DNA from: Diphasiastrum complanatum
Lineage: Eukaryota > Streptophyta > Lycopodiopsida > Lycopodiales > Lycopodiaceae
DNA length: 64,000 nt
Assembly: GCA_029204225.1 (NCBI GenBank)
Contig: MU832174.1
Coordinates: 19,559 to 83,558 of the forward strand
Direction of reading: 5' to 3'
Shown here piece by piece: positions 1-9,450 of this stretch. The first letter of the stretch is position 1. Every line of letters begins with the position of its first letter. The position numbers and the translations under genes are program-made. The notes under the pieces are model-generated. The model saw only the letters and a list, made by a program, of their open reading frames with translations, did not search any database and was not told the DNA's origin.

Positions 1-217
1 AAATCATATCGAAACACAAACTGATAGGACACAATGTAAAAACGTGAAAATATATAATGTCGGGCTCAAGGCCAAAAAAAAATCGTTTTGGAGACAAACG
101 CCGCCACCTCGTCGCTTCCACTATCCTGATCACGCACAGATCGATGCCCCACGCTGCCCACAATCCACGATCACCTCCTCATCCTTGCTCTCTCTCACTC
201 TCCAACTCTCAAAATGC

Positions 218-318
218 AAAATTTTTTAAGTGGGCCGCGGGCTGCCTGCTCGCGGCCCACATAAAAAATTTTCAAAATTTTTCGCGTTCCGGGACCGCGT
301 TTCTGGTCCCGGAACGCG
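218..318. repeat. Pair of adjacent long hairpins (foldback element)
   Basis: Arms 218-239 and 251-272 are complementary over 22 positions with one mismatch, around an 11-nt loop. Immediately after, arms 283-296 and 305-318 form a perfect 14-bp stem around an 8-nt loop. Two strong stems back to back are typical of foldback elements or the subterminal region of a MITE. I found no target duplication, so the outer limits are unknown. Confidence 0.6.
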
Positions 319-969
319 GGCGATCCGGATCGAAATCCTTCCGGATAACGGTCCGCTGCAACACAGGTTTAAACATACTTTTCTTTCAGTAGACATTTAG
401 AAGATACTCATTTACTATCATTCAACCATAGATCCAGCGGTACCAGGATCCGCGGATCCCGGTACCGACGAGAGCAGTGCATTTATGCAGGTTGCCGGTT
501 TTGACGAGAGCGAACAGCCAAAGGACCGAGGGGATGCAAAACACCAAAAAGTGTGTTTTCACTCAGGGAGTCGGAAGGCCAAATCATGAAGAGGCCGTAC
601 CGTCGGGGCCTCGGACCCCGCCAGGGGGCTACCGCCCCCCGAACCCCCCAGGACTTCCTGCTATATAGAAACTATAATCTAGCCATCTCATAACCATCAT
701 GGTCTCACAGTAGACCCTATACTAACAATCGTGCTCAGTAATGGCTTCTCCTCATAACGGGGGCCTTACAGATCTGAGCTCAGGGTTAACTAGTGACTAC
801 TAAACTGAGAGGTGCATTATTTAGTTGTCTAACACATTTTGTAGCTGAAAGCACCGGCAACTTGCATAAATGCATTACTCTCATCAAGAGCTTCAAGCTG
901 ATACCCATATTGCACACTAAATTTCTTTTTTTAAATTTAAAAAAAAAATTAATGAAAATATTAAAAAAT

Positions 970-1043
970 GGTACCGCCCTGGTACCGCGGAATTTTGGGC
1001 CGCACCATAACCGCGGTACCACCATTATGGTACCGGCGGTACC
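970..1043. repeat. Nested perfect inverted repeats built on GGTACC
   Basis: Inner arms 981-990 and 1011-1020 are a perfect 10-bp inverted repeat with a 20-nt loop. Outer arms 970-978 and 1035-1043 are a perfect 9-bp inverted repeat. GGTACC occurs five times in 74 bp. The nesting suggests a cruciform-forming transposon end; no gene is associated. Confidence 0.6.
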
Positions 1044-1222
1044 ACAGGGAACTATGCATTCAACAAAGAAGTATAATGTACTCAACATGGAAACAAAATG
1101 CATATATAGTAATTACAAGCACATGGGTAAACTATGGAGGACATAAATGAAAGCATGCAAAGCTCCATATTTACCATTTAGCTTAGGGTAGATGTTGACG
1201 TAGGAATGAGGTTTTAGTTTAC

Positions 1223-1314
1223 CTGCTCAGAATACTTAAGGGTGGAGACTGGAAGTGCTTCGATTGAACTCCAAACAGAATGAAGGATCTTAGGTGCCGC
1301 TGCCTGATCACCTC
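1223..1314 (-). CDS. MMS19: MMS19, most downstream exon seen (tentative)
   Basis: On the minus strand this 92-nt segment reads from a possible AG acceptor (1315-1316) to a GTAAAC donor (1222-1217). It contributes two bases plus 30 codons. Its start phase matches the end phase of the exon at 3730-3877, and the joined reading has a Gly-Gly followed by a HEAT-like helix ending SVWSSIEAL. From memory of plant MMS19, a Gly-Gly then an 'IWNQIE' type helix occurs at the equivalent place. The acceptor has a weak pyrimidine tract, so an upstream AG at 1329-1330 is possible. The following exons were not found and presumably lie beyond the left edge. Confidence 0.55.
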
Positions 1315-1703
1315 CTTCAAGGTTGCATCTGCTCACAATGAAAAGCATAGCTTAAAATATGCATTAACCAAGCAATTTCAGTTCTAGAATGTATCTTTCT
1401 TCCTTGTAGCATAGGAGCAATGCACATGCTAAAAACCAAAAATATCATTTATAATATCAACGTTTAGAAGTGGATGGTAGCTTAGAACGAAAAAATGGCT
1501 ATCATATTAGAAAATCTAGCAGGGCGAATGGCCAAATTGCAAGCAAAATTGTAAGTCATTTTTTGAAAAAGGAATTCACCCAAAGAATGTGGAAGAGAAA
1601 ACTTTTCAGATCTAGAAACAGGCCAAATTACATTGTCAATATCATCAATAAATGCAGTTCTATCTTGTTTCTACAAGTCTTGTATGAAGAATGACGTCTT
1701 GTG

Positions 1704-1896
1704 CTTAGAAGCCCGTTCCGACCAAAATGGGTCGGAACGTTCCGTTCCGAACGTTCTGTACGTTCTGGAACGTTCCTGGTCAGAACGATATTCATAATAA
1801 TTTCATTATTTTGATTATTTATATGAATTAAATGCTTTGTAAAAAAACGTATTTTTTTTATTTTTTGAGGGCATCGTTCCGGAACGGGCAACTAAG
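1704..1896. mobile_element. 193-bp MITE, imperfect TIRs, 8-bp target duplication
   Basis: The left end reads CTTAGAAGCCCGTTCCG. The reverse complement of the right end reads CTTAGTTGCCCGTTCCG, so two of 17 terminal positions differ. The 8-bp sequence GTCTTGTG lies immediately outside both ends (1696-1703 and 1897-1904), a clean target-site duplication. Internal sequence is rich in GTTCC/GGAAC palindromes and has no ORF. An 8-bp duplication fits the hAT superfamily. A larger relative with the same ends sits at 7519-8268. Confidence 0.85.
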
Positions 1897-1940
1897 GTCT
1901 TGTGTACTTCCTATGTACTGTACATTAAGTAACAGTACTC

Positions 1941-2303
1941 TACTTGCATTTAATAGATGTGTATTTGTCTAGAAGATTCTAGGCTCAATCATTTTTCATT
2001 TAGCATTTAATGATATGATGTCCTCTTAGTTCAAGATAATATTCAGAAAATTTTGTACTGAGTTTTCTTTTTTTTTATATGGTATTAGAGCAGGTTTTGA
2101 GAGGACAGATCTGGTATTGTACTTGTTCCCTAGAGAGAGAAAGAGAGTGTCTATAAGAGTCAGTTTCTAGCGAGTACTTGCATTTAATAGATGTGTACCT
2201 GTTTAGAAGATTCTAGGCTCAATCATTTTTCATTTAGCATTTAATGATATGATGTCCTCTTAGTTCAAGATTCTGTTCAGACAGTTTTGTATTGAATTTT
2301 CTA
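1941..2303 (+). repeat. Diverged direct repeat, about 130 bp, twice
   Basis: The segment starting TACTTGCATTTAATAG at 1941 recurs at 2175 with a small number of substitutions, giving a spacing of 234 bp. Between the copies lies a PBS-like TGGTATTAGAGC motif, so these may be decayed LTR ends or a local tandem duplication. No gene is present. Confidence 0.65.
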
Positions 2304-3729
2304 TAAGTTATTCTTGAGCTTGCTTAGCTACATACTTTCATATACATAGTACTACACTTGTATCATTGTAATGTTCTATTTGGCCTATAGAGTCTAGATC
2401 GATGAAGGTGATCACATTAGACACTAATAAAGATACGGTATAGATTGGCCCTTTGTGGCCCTTTGAAGGTCAGGCCAGACTCTCAGTTTTTTGGAAGTTC
2501 ACACATATGGAGAGATTGTCCCATCACACTACTCGTTAGCGTACCACATAGTCTTCGTTAAACCTTGGAGCAGTTCAGAGTTTCCTCCAGCCAACTTCAG
2601 GTGGAAGTAGGTTACTTGCAAAGGATGTCCAAAGAGGATAGGATTTGTCATATGTGTCCCATCAGAAAGATAGAGATGGAGCACTCTATCTTTAGGAACT
2701 TGATATGTATGACCTTTGTAATTACATTGTAAATAATTGATATTGGACAAGATTTTGGTTTTTATTTGTACACTACTTGGTGTCAGTTCTAACATTCGGT
2801 ATCAGGGCCAAGGTTAAGAAGAGGGCTTGATTATCAAGCACTTTTAAACCCTTTTTTCATCTTTGCCTTGCGGTACTTGTACGCTATCGATGTTGGCTGG
2901 ACTATCGCGAGGAGGCTGCAAAAAAAAAAACAATTTGTGGGAACTTACAAGCTGACTAAGGCTGGCTGCCTAGAGTTGAAATTCAGCAAGATTTTGGAAC
3001 TCTTCTGATTCTGAAATTACGGGTGGTTTTTGGTGAATGTTCAGTACCCAGGAACAGTTCTAAGACCTTATTTTAGACCAGAATTTTGTAGCCAGAGAGT
3101 GTAAGTTACGCTCAGATTTCTACACAGGTCTGCAGCCGCCTTCTGTGTGATGTTTAGGCTTACGAAGTTATTTTTTTCAGCTCATTTTAGGGTGCAGCTG
3201 GCTGTGGGCAGGCAACAGCCCTTCATTGGCCATTTCCAAGATTCATCATTCAACAAGCTCAAAAACAAGTGCATCAGTGCATTTTTATTTTGATTCAAAG
3301 AAACACGTCATTCAGGATATTATTAATGTGAAGATAGTGATTCAAGCCTAGCCTTCCCAACTTAATTCTTTTGATATCTTTTAAAATATCGTTCTTTTGA
3401 TATCTTTTAAAATATCAGCATTTTCTTTGGAAGCTTGGCTGAAAATGGCATGCTACCTGCATAAACAAGAATGAAACTACTCCCCTTGAGAACAGCCATG
3501 TTGTAGCCAAGAATTCTCCAAAAATTCTCAGTCTCCTAGACTTTTCCACAAATATTTTGTTGTGGTTCGCTTGATATTATCTTGGGGCAAGGGCAAATAA
3601 AACTTTACAACTAGGTTTTGACATAAGGTAATGTCCCACTACCTTTAATACTCATTTACATACACCAAAACACAAAACAACCCTTTGTGAAATACAGACA
3701 TATTACTCTACTTTAATTTATACTACGAC

Positions 3730-3877
3730 CCTGGATAAATGTTTTTAGATGCTGATTGCATAAGAATGTAAGGATGGCGTCATTGTATCCAACGTGAATG
3801 TTGCAAAACTCATTGGCGCAATCTTCTCCAGCGAGCAAAGCCTTGTAATCATAGTTCCACAGCATCACAATTCGATC
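3730..3877 (-). CDS. MMS19: MMS19 internal exon (tentative)
   Basis: This 148-nt minus-strand exon begins after AAAAG (3878-3882) in phase 0, as required by the exon ending at 4484. It encodes 49 codons and leaves one base before a GTCGTA donor. The protein starts DRIVMLWNYDYKALLAG and has the spacing of small and hydrophobic residues that I recall for the plant MMS19 segment just after 'LEEAI'. Support is phase, position and weak similarity; the donor is non-consensus after GT. It could still be a chance open stretch. Confidence 0.55.
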
Positions 3878-4483
3878 CTTTTAAAGTTGAATTAATGCAG
3901 AATTCAAATCGAATAGTTTGCATACATTCCTTTGCTTTTTCCAAAAAGGTTTCACAGCAGCTGAGAATTTTTTAACGATTTTGCATTTCAACAATTCAAA
4001 GTCTGAAAATAACAATAGAATGGATTTGATTGCAATTTAGATCGAGTTGCTACAAATCAACTGGGAACTACGTTGTGATCCACGAAAAAGCTCCAAACTT
4101 GTTATCATTCTACACAAGATATATGCATTCACTCTTAACGGTCAACAATCGACCATACATCAAACACCTGAATTCCACCATGTACATAACATTTTTGCCC
4201 TGTTTGAGCATTCAGTTTCACTGCCACATCAATGAAGCTCTGAAATTCAAAAATGAAATTCATCCTTACAATGGCAACAGATCCTGCGAAATGCACCGCA
4301 ATATTGATTCAACCTTCCTTGTATCTCCGGCAGGCTCACTCTTAACCTATTGGTCAATCAAACCAACTTTCTCAGACTCACTTCTACTTTGTATCTGAAA
4401 GATCATAAGAATGCTGCAAGACAAAATACGAGATTAAGAAAAAGGTCTTTTCTAACATACACAATTAAACTTGGGATACTTAC

Positions 4484-4866
4484 TATTGTTTCAGGTAGCC
4501 AAAATGAAATTGAATCACCTAGGTTATCAAGCAACCTTTCCAGAACTAAAGGCCTTGATGCTGAAAATGTCGAGATAGCCTGCAAATTTGCGTCGACATC
4601 CTGAATCCCCTTGGATTGAACAAGTGCTTTAAGCAACTGAGGAATAACTTCATCCAGGACATAAGTACGAGGAGATCCAAAATCCTTGAATGTTTCCTCG
4701 GTAGCGATAATGGATGAGAATGCTTTCAGGACATGATTCCAGATAAAGTCATATTGCTCTTTGTCCAGTAATATACTAGTCAAAAAAGAGATGATCTGAT
4801 TCACTTGATCGGAAGAAAGGAGGGAAATGGGTGCTGGGAAGGTAGCCAAACCCCGCAATCCATCCA
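4484..4866 (-). CDS. MMS19: MMS19 HEAT-repeat exon
   Basis: This 383-nt exon lies between a CAG acceptor and a consensus GTAAGT donor. It starts with the two bases that complete the split codon of the exon ending at 5007 and ends in phase 0. It encodes about 128 residues of amphipathic helix pairs (for example VDGLRGLATFP, FLTSILLDKEQ), typical of HEAT repeats. The pattern matches the plant MMS19 region I recall as 'ALKTLSLFPG ... VLTSIIIDDF'. It continues directly from the large exon upstream, separated by a 140-nt intron. No stop or frameshift is seen. Confidence 0.85.
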
Positions 4867-5006
4867 CTGCCACATCAAAAAACAAGACCCACTTGAGTAA
4901 TCACACCAAACCAGCATAGCCCACTCAAAATTCAATTGAACCGGAATTTTTGCAAATGATTAGCCAACCTTGGAAACCAAAATACCATGCATACAGAATA
5001 GCATAC

Positions 5007-5874
5007 CTCCAAGCTGGCAGTATTGTAATCCCAGTGTATTTGAAGCAGCGGTCAAGATAATTTGCTTGCCAACAGTAACAGCTTCAACATAAGCATCCAC
5101 CAGATCTGGTGCTCTGACAAACAGAGGCTCCAACCAATATTTGTTCACCACCTCATCGATGTTGACAGGACTCTGAGTTTTGATGAAAGTGTAAGCCTGG
5201 TCCTGAGCTAAACCGTTTGCTGCATTCACAACTTTTGTGGACAAAAGCAAAGCAACCAAGTTGGCAAATTGTCTGCTTCCAGCATTCCAGGTGGAAATAT
5301 TTCTTTTTTCGGTAATAATATTCTGAGAAGAATAAGATTCTTGTACGGCAGTAAGATTAAGTTGTAGCACCTTTTCTAATACACAAGAGCATGCTGAACA
5401 TGAAGCTTGAGCCACAGCGGATAGTATATCGATCATTACACGTGCTTTACTCGTGGCGCCCTCTTCATTGATGAGAGCCACGATCCATTGGGGACTTATG
5501 TTACCATCAGTCATTAATTCACTGGATGCTGAGTAAGTGCAATGTTCTATAAACCTAAATAAATCTCCTACAGAATCATCTTCAAGAATCAAAGAGAGTA
5601 GTTCTTGCTTTGGAATTTCGGGCATCATAAAATTAACTCTATCTGGATTATCTCCCTGATTTTGAACTGCTTTTATGCAACGTCTCAAACAGATTATGGT
5701 TTCATTAAAAATTTCTTGATCATTATTTGGAATAACGTCAAAGATTCCTTTGTTCGAAACAGATGAAGGGAAAAGCTCGGATTTGAGAGCAACCCAGATG
5801 GGCTTAGAAAATTCTGCCATCACTTTTCCGCTAAAATCCAGAGCGCATAGACCGAGATACTTCAACGAATCGAT
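5007..5874 (-). CDS. MMS19: MMS19 large central exon
   Basis: MMS19 is a HEAT-repeat scaffold of the cytosolic iron-sulfur assembly targeting complex. With CIA1 and AE7-type partners it delivers Fe-S clusters to DNA replication and repair enzymes such as the XPD helicase. This 868-nt exon starts after a TTTTAG acceptor with the residues IDSLKYLGLCALDF, which match the conserved 'AKVDSLKYL' joint of plant MMS19 when fused to the exon at 34824-34910. It then encodes about 289 residues of alpha-helical repeat with no stop. It ends with a split Gly codon before a GTATGC donor at 5006-5001. Reading frame, splice sites and phase agree with both neighbours. The intron that precedes it is 28.9 kb. 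Confidence 0.9.
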
Positions 5875-6549
5875 CTAAAAGAGAACCCCAAGATTGTCAG
5901 TACAAGCAAAAGTGCATGCACAACTATGATTACAACCACTAAGAATATACATGCATGTGCTCATCAACTGAAATTCCTATTTGGCCCACACGCATTACTC
6001 CTGAGAACTTTCTAGCTACTGCACATAGACTGAAAGCAAAAATCAACAACAACACATGGAATGGAGAATAAGAAAACCTTATAATCAAAGTAAACACAAC
6101 TACAATTGCAATGGACTGTGGTAGCAACAGAGAGACAGGAATTTGTTGAAATTTCATATGTGCCAAAAGCAGTGCATAAGACTCGAGCACATACAAAAAT
6201 GTCTTCCACTATGTAGGAGCACAATTTCCACCATACTAGCTTCGACCAAAATCAAAGTTGTTTTAAGAACCAAATTGACAACAATGAACCGTGGATAATG
6301 AGATTCACATGCATATATATACATGTCACAGGCCCTCAACACAGCCTAATGTTTCTGTATAGGTATGTAGCTGCTCGGCATACACTACGGAAGAAGGTAT
6401 GTTAAAGAAAACATGGAAAAGTGTTCGTGCCAGATATGGTTGGAATCTCAATGATTTGTTAATTGCTGATTCGACCGAATCACGAATCCAAATCAGAACC
6501 AGCTGATTCCAATTGGATTCCCAGCCTCCAAGGATCCAATTGCTAAAAT

Positions 6550-7303
6550 GAATACTTTAAGATCTATTATAGCACTTGCTACGCACTATGGATGGCATGT
6601 ACAACAAATGGATGTCAAATGAGCTTCCTTGAATGGTTACTCAGAAGAGGAGGTATTTGTTACTGTTACAGTATGTTGACCATAATCAAATACACCATTT
6701 GAATCTAACTAAATCCTACTATCTTCTTTTACGAAAGATAAAGTGAATGAGACACTCTATAGATGTTTGATTGGTAGTCTCATTCATCTTACTATCACTA
6801 GGGCATATATTTCCTGTGTTATGGTGATAAGTTAGTTAATGGTTGACCCAAGAGCATCACATTGGCGTGCTGCTAAAAGAATTCTATGATATCTTAAAGG
6901 CGCATATAACCATGGTCTTGAATATGAAGGAAGTGCACATTGGGAAAGTGATGCAGAGAACCGAAGATCCACTATAGATTATGTATTATCATTTGGTTCA
7001 GCTACTATTTTGTGGGCAAGTAAAAAGCAATCCACTGTTGCTCTTTTATCTAATAAAGCCAAATATAGTGTAGCTTCCATTGTTGTATGTGATTGTATAA
7101 GGCTTAGAAGACTTCTAGCTAAATGCCAAGAAAGTCAAAGTGATACGACCCCCATCTTCTATGACTACCAAAGTTGTAATCAACTTGCTAAATATCCTAC
7201 ATTTCATACTCATACAAAGCATGAAATGTTGGATATTTACCCAAAGGAAGTGGAGCCAATTTATTGCTCAACAGATTATCAAGTAGTTCATATACTGGCT
7301 TAA
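6550..7303 (+). pseudogene. Ty1/copia RT-RNase H remnant
   Basis: The remnant includes the copia motif for 'QMDVK..FLNG' near 6600-6640, an RT tail (RCLIGSLIHLTITR type) near 6755-6800 and RNase H at 6890-7300. The RNase H part has the 'GSATILWASKKQSTVALLSNKAKY' type block and the terminal 'NPTFH..TKH' type block. Several frameshifts and stops interrupt it, for example in the RT, and both ends are missing. It is an old truncated copia element, plus strand, not functional. Confidence 0.8.
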
Positions 7304-7330
7304 GGATAAATTAGTCATTAATTACGCAGT

Positions 7331-7518
7331 TTGAAGATTGCATCACCGGAATCCACCTCAACAAAGGTCCAACAATTGGAAACCAAGATTGAACAGCATA
7401 AGGAAGAAACCAAGCAACTTAGAAAGCAAAAAGCTCTCAATATTAGAGTAAGAAGCATTCGAACACACAAATTGGTATTGAGGAAGCAACATGCTTTCTT
7501 GAGACTACATTGGAGTCC
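7331..7518 (+). pseudogene. LINE E1, ORF1 fragment (upstream of MITE)
   Basis: The frame encodes a coiled-coil stretch (KVQQLETKIEQHKEE) followed by ALNIRVRSI, which is the start of the RRM-like domain in the ORF1 proteins of LINEs A, B and C. The 5' part is missing. The sequence resumes at 8269 after a MITE insertion, where the RRM and C-terminal domain continue. It is more diverged than A/B and carries frameshifts. Confidence 0.75.
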
Positions 7519-7664
7519 CTTAGAAGCCCGTTCTGAGCAAAATGGGTTGGAACGTTCCGTTCCATAACGTTCCGAAACGTACTGGTCGGAACGAGTTTAT
7601 TTACAATGTAAAAAAAATAAACATAATACGCTGGTTTTCCGCGAAATCTATTGAGGTAACACCC

Positions 7665-7763
7665 TGCTGGCCCGCGACTTCACCATTTCACAACACTTGC
7701 TGGCCCGCGACTTCACCATTTCAAAACACATGCTGGCCCGCGACTTCACCATTTCACAACAGC
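7665..7763 (+). repeat. Three tandem copies of a 33-bp unit
   Basis: Units start at 7665, 7698 and 7731, each beginning TGCTGGCCCGCGACTTCACC and differing by only a few bases. There are no spacers, so this is a minisatellite and not a CRISPR array. Confidence 0.9.
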
Positions 7764-7767
7764 GAGC

Positions 7768-8102
7768 AGGGAACACTGATGTGCTAAGATAACAGAATTA
7801 TCAGACAATTCAAATAGCGTGTCATCATAGAATCTGTAGCTGTAAGGTAGATGTGTGGTAAGTGCTATTCTTGAACATAATAGACCAACCTCTCTCAGTA
7901 AACTATATCTTTTGTATGACATACTTCAGCTTCTTAGCATTCATTTTTCTTGTTCGTCACTTCAATTTCACAAGAGAATGATCATTCGTTGCATACTTCT
8001 AGCCTTCTGCATACACCAACTCTTCTCTCAGATAAATACCGCTCGAAGTTAGAGCCATCCGATTATTAATAATTCTGTTATCTTAGCACATCAGTGTTCC
8101 CT
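7768..8102. mobile_element. 335-bp inverted-repeat element nested in the larger MITE
   Basis: The left arm starts AGGGAACACTGATGTGC and extends through AAGATAACAGAATTAT. The right arm is its exact reverse complement ending at 8102. The arms are about 34 bp long. I see no flanking target duplication. The middle has no convincing ORF. Inferred to be a small MITE that inserted inside the 7519-8268 element. Confidence 0.7.
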
Positions 8103-8268
8103 CATCAGTATGACGTTAGTGGTGCGCTATTTGAACTATCAGGTAAAGCTTCAAAGAAAAAAGAGAACGGATTAAATATTGAAGTGTAGTGTATAAAAAA
8201 TACGTTTTTTTTTTTTCAAGGGTTCGTTCCGGCACGGAACGCGTTCCGTTCCGGAACGGGCAACTAAG

Positions 8269-8770
8269 CATTGGACTATAACTGTGAGGGCATGGATTCA
8301 ACATGGGGGACAAAGAAAGATAATGTCACCTTAGTAATTGGCTTTGTATCATCAGAAAGTCATAGAGAGGTCCTGCGACAACAATCTAAGTTGAGGGGCT
8401 CCTGTATCTTCATGGACGATACTCTCACTTACATGCAGCTGGTAAAGCCTTCCAGGAGGCCATGGATATTGGTAGATGTGTGATATACATGGATGGCCAG
8501 ATTCGTTACATTGATGGTGCACCTAGAGGCCCCCATAACTAGGAAGTTGGGGCCCTTGGGCTTGGGAGCATTCCAAGGCTCCGTTTACACCACTTACATC
8601 CTTGCTTTCTTCAGTAGTGGTCCTATTGCGACATTTTTTTTTATAGTTCGGACTGTATTATACAACTTCAGCTACTCGACACCCCATGGTACCCTATTTC
8701 AGACTTTCATGTCTTGTGAGAAAAGCAGAGATTGTCTAGTCTTGATAGGCTAATTATTTATCTTTTGGCA
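8269..8770 (+). pseudogene. LINE E1, ORF1 C-terminal domain, UAG junction and debris
   Basis: Coding for the ORF1 C-terminal domain resumes after the MITE: KLRGSCIFMDDTLTYMQ, then VIYMDGQIRYIDGAP, which parallels LINE C. The ORF1 stop is UAG at 8540-8542. In the same frame after it comes EVGALGLGSIPRLRL, aligning with the post-stop linker of LINEs A, B, C and E2. ORF2 is then lost apart from a short tail, and the rest to about 8770 is unrecognised. Confidence 0.7.
8540..8590 (+). promoter_or_regulatory. Putative UAG readthrough site with H-type pseudoknot, LINE E1
   Basis: UAG is followed by GAA. Downstream, CCUUGG (8554-8559) can pair with CCAAGG (8573-8578), and GGAG (8565-8568) can pair with CUCC (8579-8582). 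The arms interleave, so together they draw an H-type pseudoknot starting 11 nt after the stop. This was found by hand; no energy calculation was made. Confidence 0.45.
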
Positions 8771-8889
8771 TTATAAAGAAATTTATAAAGCTTTTATTGC
8801 AGCTGACTTCATCGCTGGGGAACAGTCAGTGCTGTCCCTTCCTCATCTAATTCTTCGTCGTCTGCTGCCTTCCTATCAGGCTCTACCAA

Positions 8890-9390
8890 AAATGCTCATT
8901 AGGGAGACGACATCTACACGCCAAGGAAAGCATTTGAGGGCTATCTAAAACCAGAGGTGGATGCATTACGATTCGAAGTACAGCAGCTTAAGCTGACTAT
9001 GTCCACGCTGCTCCAAGACAACATGGCTCTCAAACAGAAAATCCAGACATTGGAAGGAACGCCATCCCCAATGACAAGCAAAATCGATGAGCTAGAACGT
9101 CATTTGAGTGAACACAAGGAGGCTTCAAAAACCTGGGCTTCTTTACTTCATAAAAAAGAAGGTAATACCGCTCATATGTCTACTGTTATGTCAGCTACCA
9201 TCTCTGAAGAAAAATTACGTGATTCCAAAGCTCTCAATGTTCGAGTTCGAGGTGTTCTCGACAATCAAGAGGCTGTGAAAGAAGCAAAATCCTTCTTAGA
9301 CACTACTTTGAGTTTCAATACAGATGACGCAAGAAAATCTTTTAGGAGGCTAAAGCATCGGATCGTGGTCCATCTACCTCTAGTGCTTAG
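8890..9390 (+). pseudogene. LINE E2, ORF1 (coiled coil plus RRM-like)
   Basis: From about 8957 the frame encodes a coiled coil (LRFEVQQLKLTMSTLLQDN), the conserved SWASLLHK-type segment, ISEEKLRDSKALNVRVRGV at the start of the RRM-like domain, and then a truncated remainder. The C-terminal RNA-binding half is largely deleted. A stop UAG at 9388-9390 sits at the ORF1-ORF2 junction in the frame that continues into the endonuclease. The copy is 5' incomplete and frameshifted. Confidence 0.7.
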
Positions 9391-9450
9391 GAAGTTGGGA
9401 CTCTCGGGCGTAGGAGCTGCCCGAGACCCCATCCACATTATCTACGTATT
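9388..9450 (+). promoter_or_regulatory. Putative UAG readthrough site with strong hairpin, LINE E2
   Basis: After the UAG and GAA, UCUCGGGC (9402-9409) pairs perfectly with GCCCGAGA (9419-9426) around a 9-nt loop. GGG at 9397-9399 can extend the stem with the C-run at 9427-9430. Loop bases GUAG (9410-9413) are complementary to CUAC at 9442-9445, allowing a pseudoknot. The translated linker EVGTLGRRSCPRP matches the other copies. Confidence 0.5.

Larger units (their letters stand above)
1..1222. other. Left-edge region with foldback repeats, no gene recognised
   Basis: I see no credible coding sequence here. The stretch is dominated by GC-rich palindromes: foldbacks at 218-318, a KpnI/BamHI-type palindrome cluster near 430-470 and a nested inverted repeat at 970-1043. 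A roughly 31-bp segment at 468-500 is repeated in inverted orientation at 857-889 with several mismatches. This looks like decayed DNA-transposon or foldback material in the next MMS19 intron (minus strand), since an MMS19 exon ends at 1223. The remaining MMS19 exons were not found here. Confidence 0.5.
1315..3729 (-). other. MMS19 intron with a MITE and LTR-element debris
   Basis: This 2.4-kb intron (minus-strand gene) holds a 193-bp MITE at 1704-1896, a 130-bp direct repeat at 1941-2070 and 2175-2303, and two primer-binding-site-like motifs of plant LTR elements on the plus strand: TGGTATTAGAGC near 2080 and GGTATCAGGGCC near 2797. From about 2850 to 3729 I see only AT-rich sequence without recognisable genes. 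Confidence 0.5.
7519..8268. mobile_element. 750-bp MITE related to the element at 1704, inserted in LINE E1
   Basis: The ends CTTAGAAGCCCGTTC and CCGGAACGGGCAACTAAG match those of the 193-bp MITE. CATTGGA occurs at 7508-7514 and again at 8269-8275, an imperfect target duplication slightly offset on the left side. LINE ORF1 coding sequence continues on both sides. The enlarged middle holds a 33-bp minisatellite and a second inverted-repeat element. Confidence 0.7.

Noticed and set aside
2529-2795. 88-codon minus-strand frame
   Set aside because: No recognisable domain, no splice context with MMS19 phases, and it lies among LTR debris with a PBS-like motif at its edge.
4030-4398. 122-codon plus-strand frame
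   Set aside because: It lies in the MMS19 intron between exons 3877 and 4484; composition is non-coding-like and no homology is apparent.
7665-7763. CRISPR-like array
   Set aside because: The units are contiguous without spacers, and the context is a plant MITE.
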